Below, piece by piece: positions 8,901 to 16,253 of a stretch of DNA of 64,000 bases. Numbering within the stretch: position 1 is the stretch's first letter; every line of letters begins with the position of its first letter. Where the stretch lies: contig NZ_CM007717.1 of NCBI RefSeq assembly GCF_002019855.1, positions 5,995,043 through 6,059,042 of the forward strand, given 5' to 3'. A model generated the notes under the pieces. It searched no databases, was not told where the DNA came from, and saw nothing but the letters and a program-made list of their open reading frames with translations. Source of the stretch: Streptomyces antibioticus (GTDB lineage Bacteria; Actinomycetota; Actinomycetes; Streptomycetales; Streptomycetaceae). The translations under genes and the position numbers were made by a program.

Positions 8901-8958
8901 CCTGGGGAGCGGAAGTGCCCTTCGCTCACATAATGAGACTCCTGTCCCACCCACTTGA
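5941..8958 (+). CDS. cdgC: Membrane GGDEF-EAL protein: diguanylate cyclase with degenerate EAL domain
   Basis: A 1005-aa protein with about ten N-terminal hydrophobic segments, then a PAS domain (SLVQGSSDVIMIAAPSGILRYVSP), a GGDEF domain and an EAL-like domain. The active-site GGDEF is intact (607-611). The inhibitory site RxxD (RKGD, 598-601) sits five residues before it, so a c-di-GMP synthase with product inhibition is expected. The EAL domain is degenerate. The signature EAL is AAH (740-742) and DDFGTG is DGFGTG (861-866). The family ITE glutamate and KID lysine also look replaced, so phosphodiesterase activity is unlikely. GTG 5941 with GGGAGG upstream is preferred over the in-frame ATG 5749. 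The position next to ilvB matches S. coelicolor SCO5511 (CdgC), from memory. Confidence 0.88.
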   Translation: MSSPTTSTPVLDGVDAAPRTPAPVTAPQAGPPSAGVKPNLVHQLVLALLCGGYGLGSALGWGSDQLALIMGDFGLTAAAGTAAVSCFLYARTRRVRFRPAWLLFSLSSAMAALGNLVWGWYEVVLNRPVPSPSYADLFFLCFAPPAIVGLLVLAARPVTKAGWICLGLDAWLIAGSLLTLSWSLALAQAAKFDGPSVAHAALSLAYPLLDIALVSMVLVLHFRRSAVNRTAVNTAVGALALTVMCDALFTSPLMHHSYRSGQLLDAGWFAGSLLLAYAPWAASRQHRPGGDEGHTRVVREHLPGARPGSHQHHHAPAQAGDHGRYPATRPITGSLAALTPYLAAAVCTLGILYNVLNGRSVDRVVLLTGGAVVLALVVRQGIMLLDNITLTQELAHKENHFRSLVQGSSDVIMIAAPSGILRYVSPAAAGVYGRPAEALVGTELADLIHPEDLGCVVHEVRRFLAANPQDEPTTRIECRFRSGGGGGWLNVESTVNRHHGGLIFNSRDVTERVRLQAQLQHNAEHDPLTDLPNRALFTRRVQQALSGRRSSDRGAALRNTAVLFIDLDGFKAVNDTIGHQAGDELLVQAGRRLQDAVRKGDTASRLGGDEFAALIVGDTTRDRPARERHILELADRLRLTLSQPYVIDGNDVRVAASIGVAFAEPGLGAGELLRNADLAMYRAKAGGKGRVELYKPQMQQDVVRKAELATRLRAALHDGEFALLHQPVVRLEDGRISSVAAHARWRSSQGVLFTPAEFLRVADEGDRTAELSRWVLEEAVAQAADRAAGGRTVPVTVRMDARRLVDRSMPPGAVEALLTRHGLPSGALMIELSDLDPKVPLDELERRLGALRRHGVRIVLDGFGTGYGALTALRRLPVDVLRLDRGLVEGVVESARLHKITSGLLRIACDLGLHSVAEGVDLPEQVVALRAMGCTHGQGMAFSGPLDEYRLRRALATGRYPVPHGPAEPAFAGGGTGVYTSSGVSAVLGSGSALRSHNETPVPPT

Positions 8959-8991
8959 CAGTCGGTGCGCGCCAGGGGGAGGGTCAATGCC

Positions 8992-9033
8992 ATGCGCACC
9001 CGAATTCTCGTACTTGGAAAGCGCGTCGGCTGA
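8992..9033 (+). CDS. ilvB leader peptide (13 aa)
   Basis: A 13-codon ORF, MRTRILVLGKRVG, preceded by a GGGGGAGGG ribosome site. Five of its 13 residues (Ile5, Leu6, Val7, Leu8, Val12) are branched-chain amino acids, the end products of the pathway encoded just downstream. The ORF stops 54 bases before a terminator hairpin. This is the layout of ribosome-mediated attenuation. When charged Ile/Leu/Val-tRNA is scarce the ribosome should stall at codons 5-8 and favour antitermination. Actinobacterial ilvB leaders of this kind have been described. A CATAAT at 8929-8934 is a possible -10 element. The competing antiterminator was not worked out. Confidence 0.8.
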   Translation: MRTRILVLGKRVG

Positions 9034-9087
9034 AGCTGGTGACGTCCGGACGGACCCGGAATCCCAGCGACCCACACCCGGCGCGCT

Positions 9088-9121
9088 CCCCTCGCTTGCC
9101 TTATGGCACGAGGGGTTTTTT
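9088..9121 (+). terminator. Attenuator terminator before ilvB
   Basis: The stem pairs CCCCTCG (9088-9094) with CGAGGGG (9109-9115) and TGCC with GGCA around a TTAT loop. Two unpaired bases (CT) lie on the 5' side. The hairpin is followed by a six-T run. It sits between the leader peptide and ilvB, so it is a conditional terminator. Confidence 0.85.
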
Positions 9122-9174
9122 GTTGCACAAAACCCGCAAGAACCCGCAGTAGAACCCTCAGCATCGAGAAGAGA

Positions 9175-11025
9175 ATGCCGATGACCGAGCAGGCCACCGG
9201 GGCTCATCCGCAGCCGCGGCCCCGATCCGGAGGACACTCCGCCCCCGTCGAGCACGTCACGGGCGCGCAGTCCCTCATCCGCTCCCTCGAGGAGGTCGGC
9301 GCCGACACGGTATTCGGCATTCCCGGCGGTGCGATCCTTCCCGCCTACGACCCGCTGATGGACTCCACCCGGGTCCGCCACGTCCTGGTCCGCCACGAGC
9401 AGGGCGCCGGCCACGCGGCCACCGGCTACGCGCAGGCCACCGGCAAGGTCGGCGTCTGCATGGCCACCTCGGGCCCCGGCGCGACCAACCTGGTCACCCC
9501 GATCGCGGACGCCCACATGGACTCGGTGCCGCTCGTCGCGATCACCGGCCAGGTCGCCTCCAAGGCGATCGGCACGGACGCCTTCCAGGAGGCGGACATC
9601 GTGGGCATCACCATGCCGATCACCAAGCACAACTTCCTGGTCACCAAGGCCGAGGACATCCCGCGGATCATCGCGCAGGCGTTCCACATCGCCTCCACCG
9701 GCCGCCCGGGCCCGGTCCTGGTCGACATCGCCAAGGACGCCCTCCAGGCGAAGACGACGTTCTCCTGGCCGCCGGTCATGGACCTGCCCGGCTACCGCCC
9801 GGTGACCAAGCCGCACGCCAAGCAGATCCGCGAGGCCGCCAAGCTGATCACGACCGCCAAGCGGCCCGTCCTCTACGTCGGCGGCGGCGTCCTCAAGGCC
9901 GGCGCCACCGCCGAGCTGAAGGTCCTCGCCGAGCTGACCGGCGCGCCCGTCACCACCACGCTGATGGCGCTGGGCGCCTTCCCCGACAGCCATCCGCTGC
10001 ACCTGGGCATGCCCGGGATGCACGGCTCGGTGGCCGCCGTGACCGCCCTCCAGAAGGCCGACCTGATCATCGCCCTCGGCGCCCGCTTCGACGACCGCGT
10101 CACCGGCAAGCTGGACAGCTTCGCGCCGTTCGCCAAGATCGTCCACGCGGACATCGACCCGGCGGAGATCGGCAAGAACCGCGCCGCCGACGTGCCGATC
10201 GTCGGGGACGCCCGCGAGGTTCTCGCGGACCTGGTGCAGGCGGTCCAGAAGGAGCACAGCGAGGGCCAGCGCGGCGACTACAGCGCCTGGTGGAAGGACC
10301 TCAGCCGCTGGCGCGACACCTACCCGCTGGGCTACGACCAGCCCGCCGACGGCTCGCTCTCCCCGCAGCAGGTCATCGAGCGCATCGGCCGGCTCGCCCC
10401 CGAGGGCACGATCTTCGCCGCGGGCGTCGGCCAGCACCAGATGTGGGCCGCCCACTTCATCAAGTACGAGAAGCCCGCCACCTGGCTGAACTCCGGCGGC
10501 GCGGGCACCATGGGCTACGCGGTCCCGGCCGCGATGGGCGCCAAGGCCGGCGCGCCCGATCAGGCGGTCTGGGCGATCGACGGCGACGGCTGCTTCCAGA
10601 TGACCAACCAGGAGCTGACCACCTGCGCCCTGAACGGCATCCCGATCAAGGTCGCCATCATCAACAACGGCGCCCTGGGCATGGTCCGCCAGTGGCAGAC
10701 GCTGTTCTACAACCAGCGCTACTCCAACACCGTGCTGCACAGCGGCCCGAGCGACGTCAACCCGGAGGCCCGCGGCACCCGGGTCCCGGACTTCGTGAAG
10801 CTGTCGGAGGCCATGGGCTGCCACGCCATCCGCTGCGAGTCCGCCGACGACCTCGACAAGGTCATCGAGGAGGCGAACGCCGTTAACGACCGTCCGGTGG
10901 TGGTGGACTTCATCGTCCACGAGGACGCGATGGTCTGGCCGATGGTCGCCGCCGGCACCTCCAACGACGAGATCATGGCCGCCCGGGACGTCCGCCCCGA
11001 CTTCGGCGACAACGAAGACGACTGA
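9175..11025 (+). CDS. ilvB: Acetolactate synthase large (catalytic) subunit
   Basis: A 616-aa ThDP- and FAD-dependent enzyme. It condenses two pyruvates to acetolactate, or pyruvate and 2-oxobutyrate to acetohydroxybutyrate, the first common step to Val/Leu/Ile. Recognisable are the N-terminal ThDP domain (GADTVFGIPGGAILPAYDPL, with the catalytic Glu in VRHEQGAGHAATGYA), the central FAD domain, and the C-terminal ThDP motif starting GDGCFQM and ending IINN. ATG 9175 and ATG 9181 are both usable; no strong ribosome site separates them. ilvN follows after 20 bp and ilvC after a further 131 bp, an ilvBNC operon controlled by the upstream attenuator. Confidence 0.97.
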   Translation: MPMTEQATGAHPQPRPRSGGHSAPVEHVTGAQSLIRSLEEVGADTVFGIPGGAILPAYDPLMDSTRVRHVLVRHEQGAGHAATGYAQATGKVGVCMATSGPGATNLVTPIADAHMDSVPLVAITGQVASKAIGTDAFQEADIVGITMPITKHNFLVTKAEDIPRIIAQAFHIASTGRPGPVLVDIAKDALQAKTTFSWPPVMDLPGYRPVTKPHAKQIREAAKLITTAKRPVLYVGGGVLKAGATAELKVLAELTGAPVTTTLMALGAFPDSHPLHLGMPGMHGSVAAVTALQKADLIIALGARFDDRVTGKLDSFAPFAKIVHADIDPAEIGKNRAADVPIVGDAREVLADLVQAVQKEHSEGQRGDYSAWWKDLSRWRDTYPLGYDQPADGSLSPQQVIERIGRLAPEGTIFAAGVGQHQMWAAHFIKYEKPATWLNSGGAGTMGYAVPAAMGAKAGAPDQAVWAIDGDGCFQMTNQELTTCALNGIPIKVAIINNGALGMVRQWQTLFYNQRYSNTVLHSGPSDVNPEARGTRVPDFVKLSEAMGCHAIRCESADDLDKVIEEANAVNDRPVVVDFIVHEDAMVWPMVAAGTSNDEIMAARDVRPDFGDNEDD

Positions 11026-11045
11026 GCGAGAGAGACGAACGAGAA

Positions 11046-11570
11046 ATGTCCAAGCACACGCTCTCCGTCCTGGTGGAGAACAAGCCGGGCATCCTGGCCC
11101 GGATCGCCGCCCTCTTCTCCCGCCGCGGCTTCAACATCGACTCGCTCGCGGTCGGCGTCACCGAGCACGCCGACATCTCCCGCATCACGATCGTGGTGAG
11201 CGTCGACGCCCTGCCGCTGGAGCAGGTCACCAAGCAGCTCAACAAGCTCGTCGAGGTGCTGAAGATCGTCGAACTGGAGCCGGCCCAGGCCGTCCACCGT
11301 GAACTCGTTCTGGTGAAGGTGCGCGCCGACAACGAGACGCGCTCCCAGATCGTCGAGATCGTCCAGCTCTTCCGCGCCAAGACCGTGGACGTCTCCCCGG
11401 AGGCCGTGACCATCGAGGCCACCGGCAGCAACGACAAGCTGTCCGCCATGCTCAAGATGCTGGAACCGTACGGCATCAAGGAACTGGTCCAGTCCGGCAC
11501 GATCGCGATCGGACGCGGCGCCCGTTCGATCACGGACCGGTCGCTGCGCGCTCTCGACCGATCGGCATAA
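11046..11570 (+). CDS. ilvN: Acetolactate synthase small (regulatory) subunit
   Basis: A 174-aa protein opening with an ACT domain (HTLSVLVENKPGILARIAALFSRRGFNIDSLAVG), followed by the C-terminal ALS small-subunit domain (LVKVRADNETRSQIVEIVQLFRAKTVDVS). It binds IlvB, raises its activity and carries the valine feedback site. Length is normal for actinobacterial IlvN. It lies 20 bp after ilvB and is co-transcribed with it. Confidence 0.97.
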   Translation: MSKHTLSVLVENKPGILARIAALFSRRGFNIDSLAVGVTEHADISRITIVVSVDALPLEQVTKQLNKLVEVLKIVELEPAQAVHRELVLVKVRADNETRSQIVEIVQLFRAKTVDVSPEAVTIEATGSNDKLSAMLKMLEPYGIKELVQSGTIAIGRGARSITDRSLRALDRSA

Positions 11571-11580
11571 GGATGGGAAC

Positions 11581-11606
11581 GGGCGGCCGCCGACCGACGG
11601 CCGCCC
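11581..11606 (+). other. GC-rich hairpin between ilvN and ilvC
   Basis: A perfect 9-bp inverted repeat, GGGCGGCCG (11581-11589) and CGGCCGCCC (11598-11606), with an 8-nt loop and no T-run. It starts 10 bp after the ilvN stop. It may cause partial termination or stabilise the ilvBN message end, giving ilvC a separate level of expression. Confidence 0.5.
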
Positions 11607-11701
11607 GGGTCACCCGCCCGCATACCGAGACCCCGAAACTCCGCTCCCGCCCGCCGTCATACGGTGGGACGCAAGACCCGTACACAAGGAGAGAACCCAA
11701 A

Positions 11702-12700
11702 GTGGCCGAGCTGTTCTACGACGCCGACGCCGACCTGTCCATCATCCAGGGCCGCAAGGTCGCGGTCATCGGGTACGGCAGCCAGGGCCACGCCCACGCG
11801 CTGTCCCTGCGTGACTCGGGTGTCGACGTCCGCGTCGGTCTGCACGAGGGCTCCAAGTCCAAGGCCAAGGCCGAGGAGCAGGGCCTGCGCGTGGTGACGC
11901 CCGCCGAGGCCGCCGCCGAGGCCGACGTCATCATGATCCTGATCCCGGACCCGATCCAGGCCCAGGTCTACGAGGAGTCCATCGCGCCGAACCTGAACGA
12001 CGGCGACGCGCTGTTCTTCGCGCACGGCTTCAACGTCCGCTTCGGCTTCATCAAGGCCCCGGCCGGCGTCGACGTCGCCCTGGTCGCCCCGAAGGGCCCG
12101 GGTCACCTGGTCCGCCGCCAGTACGAGGAGGGCCGCGGCGTCCCCGCGATCGCCGCCGTCGAGCAGGACGCCACCGGCAACGCCTTCGCGCTCGCCCTGT
12201 CGTACGCCAAGGCCATCGGCGGCACCCGCGCCGGTGTCATCAAGACCACCTTCACCGAGGAGACCGAGACCGACCTGTTCGGTGAGCAGGCCGTGCTGTG
12301 CGGTGGCACCGCGGCGCTGGTCAAGGCGGGCTTCGAGACTCTGGTCGAGGCCGGCTACCAGCCGGAGATCGCCTACTTCGAGTGCCTCCACGAGCTGAAG
12401 CTGATCGTCGACCTCATGTACGAGGGCGGCCTGGAGAAGATGCGCTGGTCCGTCTCCGAGACCGCCGAGTGGGGCGACTACGTCACCGGCCCGCGCATCA
12501 TCACCGACGCCACCAAGGCCGAGATGAAGCAGGTCCTCGCCGAGATCCAGGACGGCACCTTCGCCCGCAACTGGATGGACGAGTACCACGGCGGTCTGAA
12601 GAAGTACAACGAGTACAAGAACGCCGACTCCGAGCACCTCCTGGAGACCACCGGCAAGCAGCTCCGCAAGCTGATGAGCTGGGTGAACGAAGAGGCGTGA
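11702..12700 (+). CDS. ilvC: Ketol-acid reductoisomerase (class I)
   Basis: A 332-aa enzyme for the second step of Val/Leu/Ile synthesis: isomerisation and NADPH reduction of acetohydroxyacids to dihydroxyacids. The Rossmann motif is VAVIGYGSQGHAHALSLRD. Metal-site and C-terminal domain phrases include LFGEQAVLCGG, FECLHELKLIVDLMYEGG and ISETAEWGDY-like SVSETAEWGDYVTGPRI. The length fits class I KARI. GTG 11702 is preceded by AAGGAGAG, and AELFYDADADLSIIQGRKVA is the usual N-terminus; the frame open further upstream is not used. A strong terminator follows. Confidence 0.97.
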   Translation: MAELFYDADADLSIIQGRKVAVIGYGSQGHAHALSLRDSGVDVRVGLHEGSKSKAKAEEQGLRVVTPAEAAAEADVIMILIPDPIQAQVYEESIAPNLNDGDALFFAHGFNVRFGFIKAPAGVDVALVAPKGPGHLVRRQYEEGRGVPAIAAVEQDATGNAFALALSYAKAIGGTRAGVIKTTFTEETETDLFGEQAVLCGGTAALVKAGFETLVEAGYQPEIAYFECLHELKLIVDLMYEGGLEKMRWSVSETAEWGDYVTGPRIITDATKAEMKQVLAEIQDGTFARNWMDEYHGGLKKYNEYKNADSEHLLETTGKQLRKLMSWVNEEA

Positions 12701-12713
12701 GCCTCACGGCCGG

Positions 12714-12742
12714 GGGCCGGAGCGAGCCGCTCCGGCCCTTTT
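12714..12742 (+). terminator. Terminator of the ilvBNC operon
   Basis: GGGCCGGAGC (12714-12723) pairs perfectly with GCTCCGGCCC (12729-12738) around a 5-nt loop and is followed by TTTT. It begins 13 bp after the ilvC stop. Confidence 0.85.
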
Positions 12743-12803
12743 GGCCATCCCGTCGAACCACGGACGGGTGATCCTTCCGCGGAGGCGTGAGGCGGCCTCC
12801 GCC

Positions 12804-12821
12804 GCAGCACTACACTGCTGC
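12804..12821. promoter_or_regulatory. Inverted repeat over a possible serA promoter
   Basis: Perfect 6-bp arms GCAGCA and TGCTGC are separated by CTACAC. A -10-like TACACT (12811-12816) lies inside the repeat, 113 bp before serA, so a bound protein would block the promoter. No convincing -35 was found. The rest of the 233-bp ilvC-serA gap holds only the ilvC terminator. Confidence 0.35.
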
Positions 12822-12933
12822 CTACATACGCGTTCAGGCCCACAGCGTCGTGCGTCTTCCACGCGGCTAGCCCCTCCTCCGCCTGCGGCCGTCGGGACGG
12901 CCGTCCGCACGCTTTGGACTTGTGAGGACTCAC

Positions 12934-14523
12934 GTGAGCTCGAAACCTGTCGTACTCATCGCTGAAGAGCTGTCGCCCGCGACCGTGGACGCGCTTGGTC
13001 CGGACTTCGAGATCCGGCACTGCAACGGCGCGGACCGCGCCGAACTGCTGCCGGCCATCGCCGAGGTCGACGCCATCCTGATCCGCTCGGCCACCAAGGT
13101 CGACGCCGAGGCGATCGCCGCCGCGAACAGGCTGAAGGTCGTCGCCCGCGCCGGCGTCGGCCTGGACAACGTGGACGTCTCCGCCGCCACCAAGGCCGGC
13201 GTGATGGTCGTCAACGCCCCCACCTCCAACATCGTGACCGCCGCCGAACTGGCCTGCGGTCTGCTGCTGGCCACCGCCCGCCACATCCCGCAGGCCAACG
13301 CCGCGCTGAAGAACGGCGAGTGGAAGCGCAGCAAGTACACGGGTGTGGAGCTGGCCGAGAAGACGCTCGGTGTCGTCGGCCTCGGCCGCATCGGCGCGCT
13401 CGTCGCCCAGCGCATGTCCGCCTTCGGCATGAAGGTCGTCGCCTACGACCCCTATGTGCAGCCCGCGCGGGCCGCGCAGATGGGCGTCAAGGTCCTCACC
13501 CTCGACGAGCTGCTGGAAGTCGCCGACTTCATCACCGTCCACCTGCCCAAGACCCCCGAGACGGTCGGTCTGATCGGCGACGAGGCGCTGCGCAAGGTCA
13601 AGCCGAGCGTGCGGATCGTCAACGCCGCGCGCGGCGGGATCGTCGACGAGGAGGCGCTGTACTCGGCGCTCAAGGAGGGCCGGGTCGCCGGCGCCGGCCT
13701 CGACGTGTACGCGAAGGAGCCCTGCACGGACTCCCCGCTCTTCGAGTTCGACCAGGTCGTCGCCACCCCGCACCTCGGCGCCTCCACCGACGAGGCCCAG
13801 GAGAAGGCCGGTATCGCCGTCGCCCGCTCGGTGCGCCTCGCCCTCGCCGGCGAGCTGGTCCCGGACGCGGTGAACGTCCAGGGTGGTGTCATCGCCGAGG
13901 ACGTCAAGCCGGGTCTGCCGCTGGCCGAGCGCCTGGGCCGGATCTTCACCGCGCTGGCCGGCGAGGTCGCCGTCCGCCTCGACGTCGAGGTGTACGGCGA
14001 GATCACCCAGCACGACGTGAAGGTGCTCGAACTCTCCGCGCTCAAGGGCGTCTTCGAGGACGTCGTCGACGAGACCGTGTCCTATGTCAACGCCCCGCTG
14101 TTCGCGCAGGAGCGCGGTGTCGAGGTGCGTCTGACCACCAGCTCCGAGTCGGCCGACCACCGCAACGTGGTCACCGTGCGCGGCACCCTCGGCGACGGCG
14201 AGGAGGTGTCGGTCTCCGGCACCCTGGCCGGCCCGAAGCACCTCCAGAAGATCGTCGCGGTCGGCGAGTACGACGTCGATCTCGCCCTCGCCGACCACAT
14301 GGTCGTCCTCAAGTACGAGGACCGTCCCGGTGTCGTGGGCACGGTCGGCCGGATCCTCGGCGAGGCCGGGATCAACATCGCCGGTATGCAGGTGGCCCGT
14401 GCGGCGGTCGGCGGCGAGGCGCTGGCCGTGCTGACCGTGGACGACACGGTGCCCTCCGGGGTGCTGGCGGAGGTCGCGGCGGAGATCGGTGCGACGTCTG
14501 CTCGTGCGGTGAACCTGGTTTAG
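12934..14523 (+). CDS. serA: D-3-phosphoglycerate dehydrogenase
   Basis: A 529-aa enzyme for the first step of serine synthesis (3-phosphoglycerate to 3-phosphohydroxypyruvate, NAD-dependent). It has the long actinobacterial form. The catalytic/Rossmann core carries LGVVGLGRIGALVAQRM and the Arg motif NAARGGIVDEEAL. It is followed by an intervening ASB domain (about 315-450) and a C-terminal ACT domain (VLKYEDRPGVVGTVGRILGEAGINIAGMQVAR) for serine feedback. GTG 12934 follows a GAGG ribosome site, and SSKPVVLIAEELSP is a normal N-terminus. It has its own promoter region after the ilvC terminator. Confidence 0.96.
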   Translation: MSSKPVVLIAEELSPATVDALGPDFEIRHCNGADRAELLPAIAEVDAILIRSATKVDAEAIAAANRLKVVARAGVGLDNVDVSAATKAGVMVVNAPTSNIVTAAELACGLLLATARHIPQANAALKNGEWKRSKYTGVELAEKTLGVVGLGRIGALVAQRMSAFGMKVVAYDPYVQPARAAQMGVKVLTLDELLEVADFITVHLPKTPETVGLIGDEALRKVKPSVRIVNAARGGIVDEEALYSALKEGRVAGAGLDVYAKEPCTDSPLFEFDQVVATPHLGASTDEAQEKAGIAVARSVRLALAGELVPDAVNVQGGVIAEDVKPGLPLAERLGRIFTALAGEVAVRLDVEVYGEITQHDVKVLELSALKGVFEDVVDETVSYVNAPLFAQERGVEVRLTTSSESADHRNVVTVRGTLGDGEEVSVSGTLAGPKHLQKIVAVGEYDVDLALADHMVVLKYEDRPGVVGTVGRILGEAGINIAGMQVARAAVGGEALAVLTVDDTVPSGVLAEVAAEIGATSARAVNLV

Positions 14524-14536
14524 GCCCACCGCACTT

Positions 14537-14556
14537 CTGGGGGCTGCCGCCCCCAG
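14537..14556. other. Short hairpin after serA
   Basis: CTGGGGGC (14537-14544) pairs with GCCCCCAG (14549-14556) around a 4-nt loop, 13 bp after the serA stop. It lies just ahead of the larger terminator hairpin and may act with it. Confidence 0.5.
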
Positions 14557-14589
14557 GCCCCCGCTTCGGCCCTGAACGGGCCTTGTCCT

Positions 14590-14631
14590 CAAACGCCGGA
14601 CGGGCTGGTTGGTCAGCCCGTCCGGCGTTTG
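14590..14631. terminator. Bidirectional terminator between serA and the MFS gene
   Basis: A perfect 18-bp stem runs from CAAACGCCGGACGGGCTG (14590-14607) to 14614-14631 with a 6-nt loop. It lies between two convergent genes and ends five bases before the MFS stop codon. The arm sequence is one I associate with repeated terminator-like elements in Streptomyces chromosomes. Confidence 0.8.
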
Positions 14632-14636
14632 CGATG

Positions 14637-16142
14637 TCACCGTCTCCGCAGTGTCGACACCGCCGTCACCGCCGCGGTCGCCAGGACCAGCGCCCCCGCC
14701 AGCGCCGCGCCCCGCATGCCGGTGGTGAACGCCTCCCGGGCCGCGGCCGCCAGGGCGTCTCCCGCGCGCCCCGGCAGTTCGTGGGCGACGGCCAGGGCGC
14801 CGCCGAGCGTCTCGCGGGCCGGGGCCGGTGCGGCGGCCGGCATCTCGTGGCGGTAGATCGCCGTACCGATGGAGCCGAGGACGGCCATGCCCAGGGCGCC
14901 GCCGAACTCGGTGCCCGTCTCCAGCAACGAGGAGGCGGAACCGGCGCGTTCGGCCGGGACCGTGCCGAGCGCCAGGTCCGTCATCTGGGAGATGACCATG
15001 ACGATCCCGGAGGCGAGCACCCCGCAGGCCGCCAGGACCAGCCACATCGCGTCCGTGCCGGCCAGGGCCAGCAGGGCGTAGCCGGCGGCGGCGATCGCGA
15101 AGCCCGCCGTGACGACATGGGCCCGGGCGACGCCCTTCTGGACCAGGGAGGTGGCCAGGGGAGCGGCCATGCCGATCGGCACCGAGGGCAGCAGCGCCCA
15201 CAGGGCGGCCTCCAGCGCGCTCTTGTCGAGCACCGACTGGAGGTACTGCGTGGTGAAGAAGGCCGAGCCCACCATGGCGAACGCGGAGACCAGGTTCAGC
15301 ACGACCGCGGGGGCGAAGCCGGGGGCACGGAACAGGGCGGGGGAGATCATCGGGTTCGCGGCCGTGCGCTGACGGTGGACGAACAGGGCGCCGAAGAGCA
15401 GGCCCACGGTGATCGAGACGACGTAGGCGGAGTGCCAGCCCTCGGCGGTGATCTCCTTCAGGCCCCAGATCACGGGGAGCACGGCGGCCATCGACAGCGG
15501 GACGCTGGGCCGGTCGAAGCGGCCGGGGGCCGGGTCGCGGGACTCCGGCAGCAGGATCGGGCCGAGGACCAGCAGCAGGGCCATGGCGGGCAGGTTGACC
15601 AGGAAGACCGAGCCCCACCAGAAGTAGTGGACCAGCACCCCGCTCAGTACCGAGCCGAGAGCGATCCCGGCCGTCATCACCCCGGACCACAGACCGATCG
15701 CCTTGGCGCGCTGGGCGGGGTCGGTGAACATCGTGCGCACGAGGGCCATCGTCGAGGGCATCAGGGTGGCGCCGCCGATGCCGAGGACCGCGCGGGCCGC
15801 GATCAGGGTCTCGGCGCTGTTCGCGTAGGCGGCGGCCAGGGAGGCGGCGCCGAAGGCGAGGGCGCCGACGAGCAGCAGCCGGCGGCGGCCGACGCGGTCG
15901 CCGAGCGAGCCCATCGTCATCAGCAGGCCGGCCAGCACGAACGCGTAGATGTCGAAGATCCAGAGCTGCTGGGTGCCGCTCGGCTCCAGATCCGCGCTGA
16001 TCGCCGGGATCGCGAAGTACAGGACGGACAGGTCCATGGAGACCAGCAGGAGCGGCAGCATCAGCACGCCGAGGGCGGTCCATTCCCGGCGTCCGGCGCG
16101 CGGGCCTGTCGAAGTCCCGTCGGTACAGGTCGAGTTCGTCAT
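14637..16142 (-). CDS. MFS drug-efflux transporter (DHA2, 14-TM type)
   Basis: A 501-aa integral membrane protein with about 14 hydrophobic segments. The DHA2/QacA-family motifs are visible: LDIYAFVLAGLLMTMGSLGDRVGRRRLLLVG (motif A, as FDIYAFVLAGL and GSLGDRVGRRR) and the motif C-like stretch GVMTAGIALGSVLSGVLVHYFWWGSVFLVNLPAM. It is expected to export drugs or metabolites using the proton gradient. It is divergent from a TetR gene, with six 13-bp direct repeats between the two starts. The natural inference is TetR repression relieved by the exported compound. Confidence 0.93.
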   Translation of the reverse strand: MTNSTCTDGTSTGPRAGRREWTALGVLMLPLLLVSMDLSVLYFAIPAISADLEPSGTQQLWIFDIYAFVLAGLLMTMGSLGDRVGRRRLLLVGALAFGAASLAAAYANSAETLIAARAVLGIGGATLMPSTMALVRTMFTDPAQRAKAIGLWSGVMTAGIALGSVLSGVLVHYFWWGSVFLVNLPAMALLLVLGPILLPESRDPAPGRFDRPSVPLSMAAVLPVIWGLKEITAEGWHSAYVVSITVGLLFGALFVHRQRTAANPMISPALFRAPGFAPAVVLNLVSAFAMVGSAFFTTQYLQSVLDKSALEAALWALLPSVPIGMAAPLATSLVQKGVARAHVVTAGFAIAAAGYALLALAGTDAMWLVLAACGVLASGIVMVISQMTDLALGTVPAERAGSASSLLETGTEFGGALGMAVLGSIGTAIYRHEMPAAAPAPARETLGGALAVAHELPGRAGDALAAAAREAFTTGMRGAALAGALVLATAAVTAVSTLRRR

Positions 16143-16155
16143 GCCGAGAACTGTA

Positions 16156-16233
16156 CGGCTGTATTAAACGAGTGTCTAGAACGAATGTATAAGTCGCTCG
16201 TATAAGTCGCACGTCTAGGACGCCTGTATGGAT
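16156..16233. repeat. Six tandem 13-bp repeats in the MFS-tetR promoter region
   Basis: Six units, each exactly 13 bp, start at 16156, 16169, 16182, 16195, 16208 and 16221. They read CGGCTGTATTAAA, CGAGTGTCTAGAA, CGAATGTATAAGT, CGCTCGTATAAGT, CGCACGTCTAGGA and CGCCTGTATGGAT. The shared core is CGNN(T/C)GT(A/C)T followed by A/G-rich bases. They fill nearly all of the 111-bp gap between the divergent starts. An iterated binding site for the adjacent TetR protein is the simplest reading. Confidence 0.75.
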
Positions 16234-16253
16234 CCTGGGGTACGCTGCCCCGC

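Noticed and set aside
8955..8960. Perfect TTGACA upstream of the ilvB leader as -35
   Set aside because: No -10 lies 16-19 bp downstream before the leader start; CATAAT at 8929 fits better though its own -35 is poor.
16156..16233. 13-bp repeats as a CRISPR array
   Set aside because: Units are too short, contiguous without spacers, and no cas genes are present.
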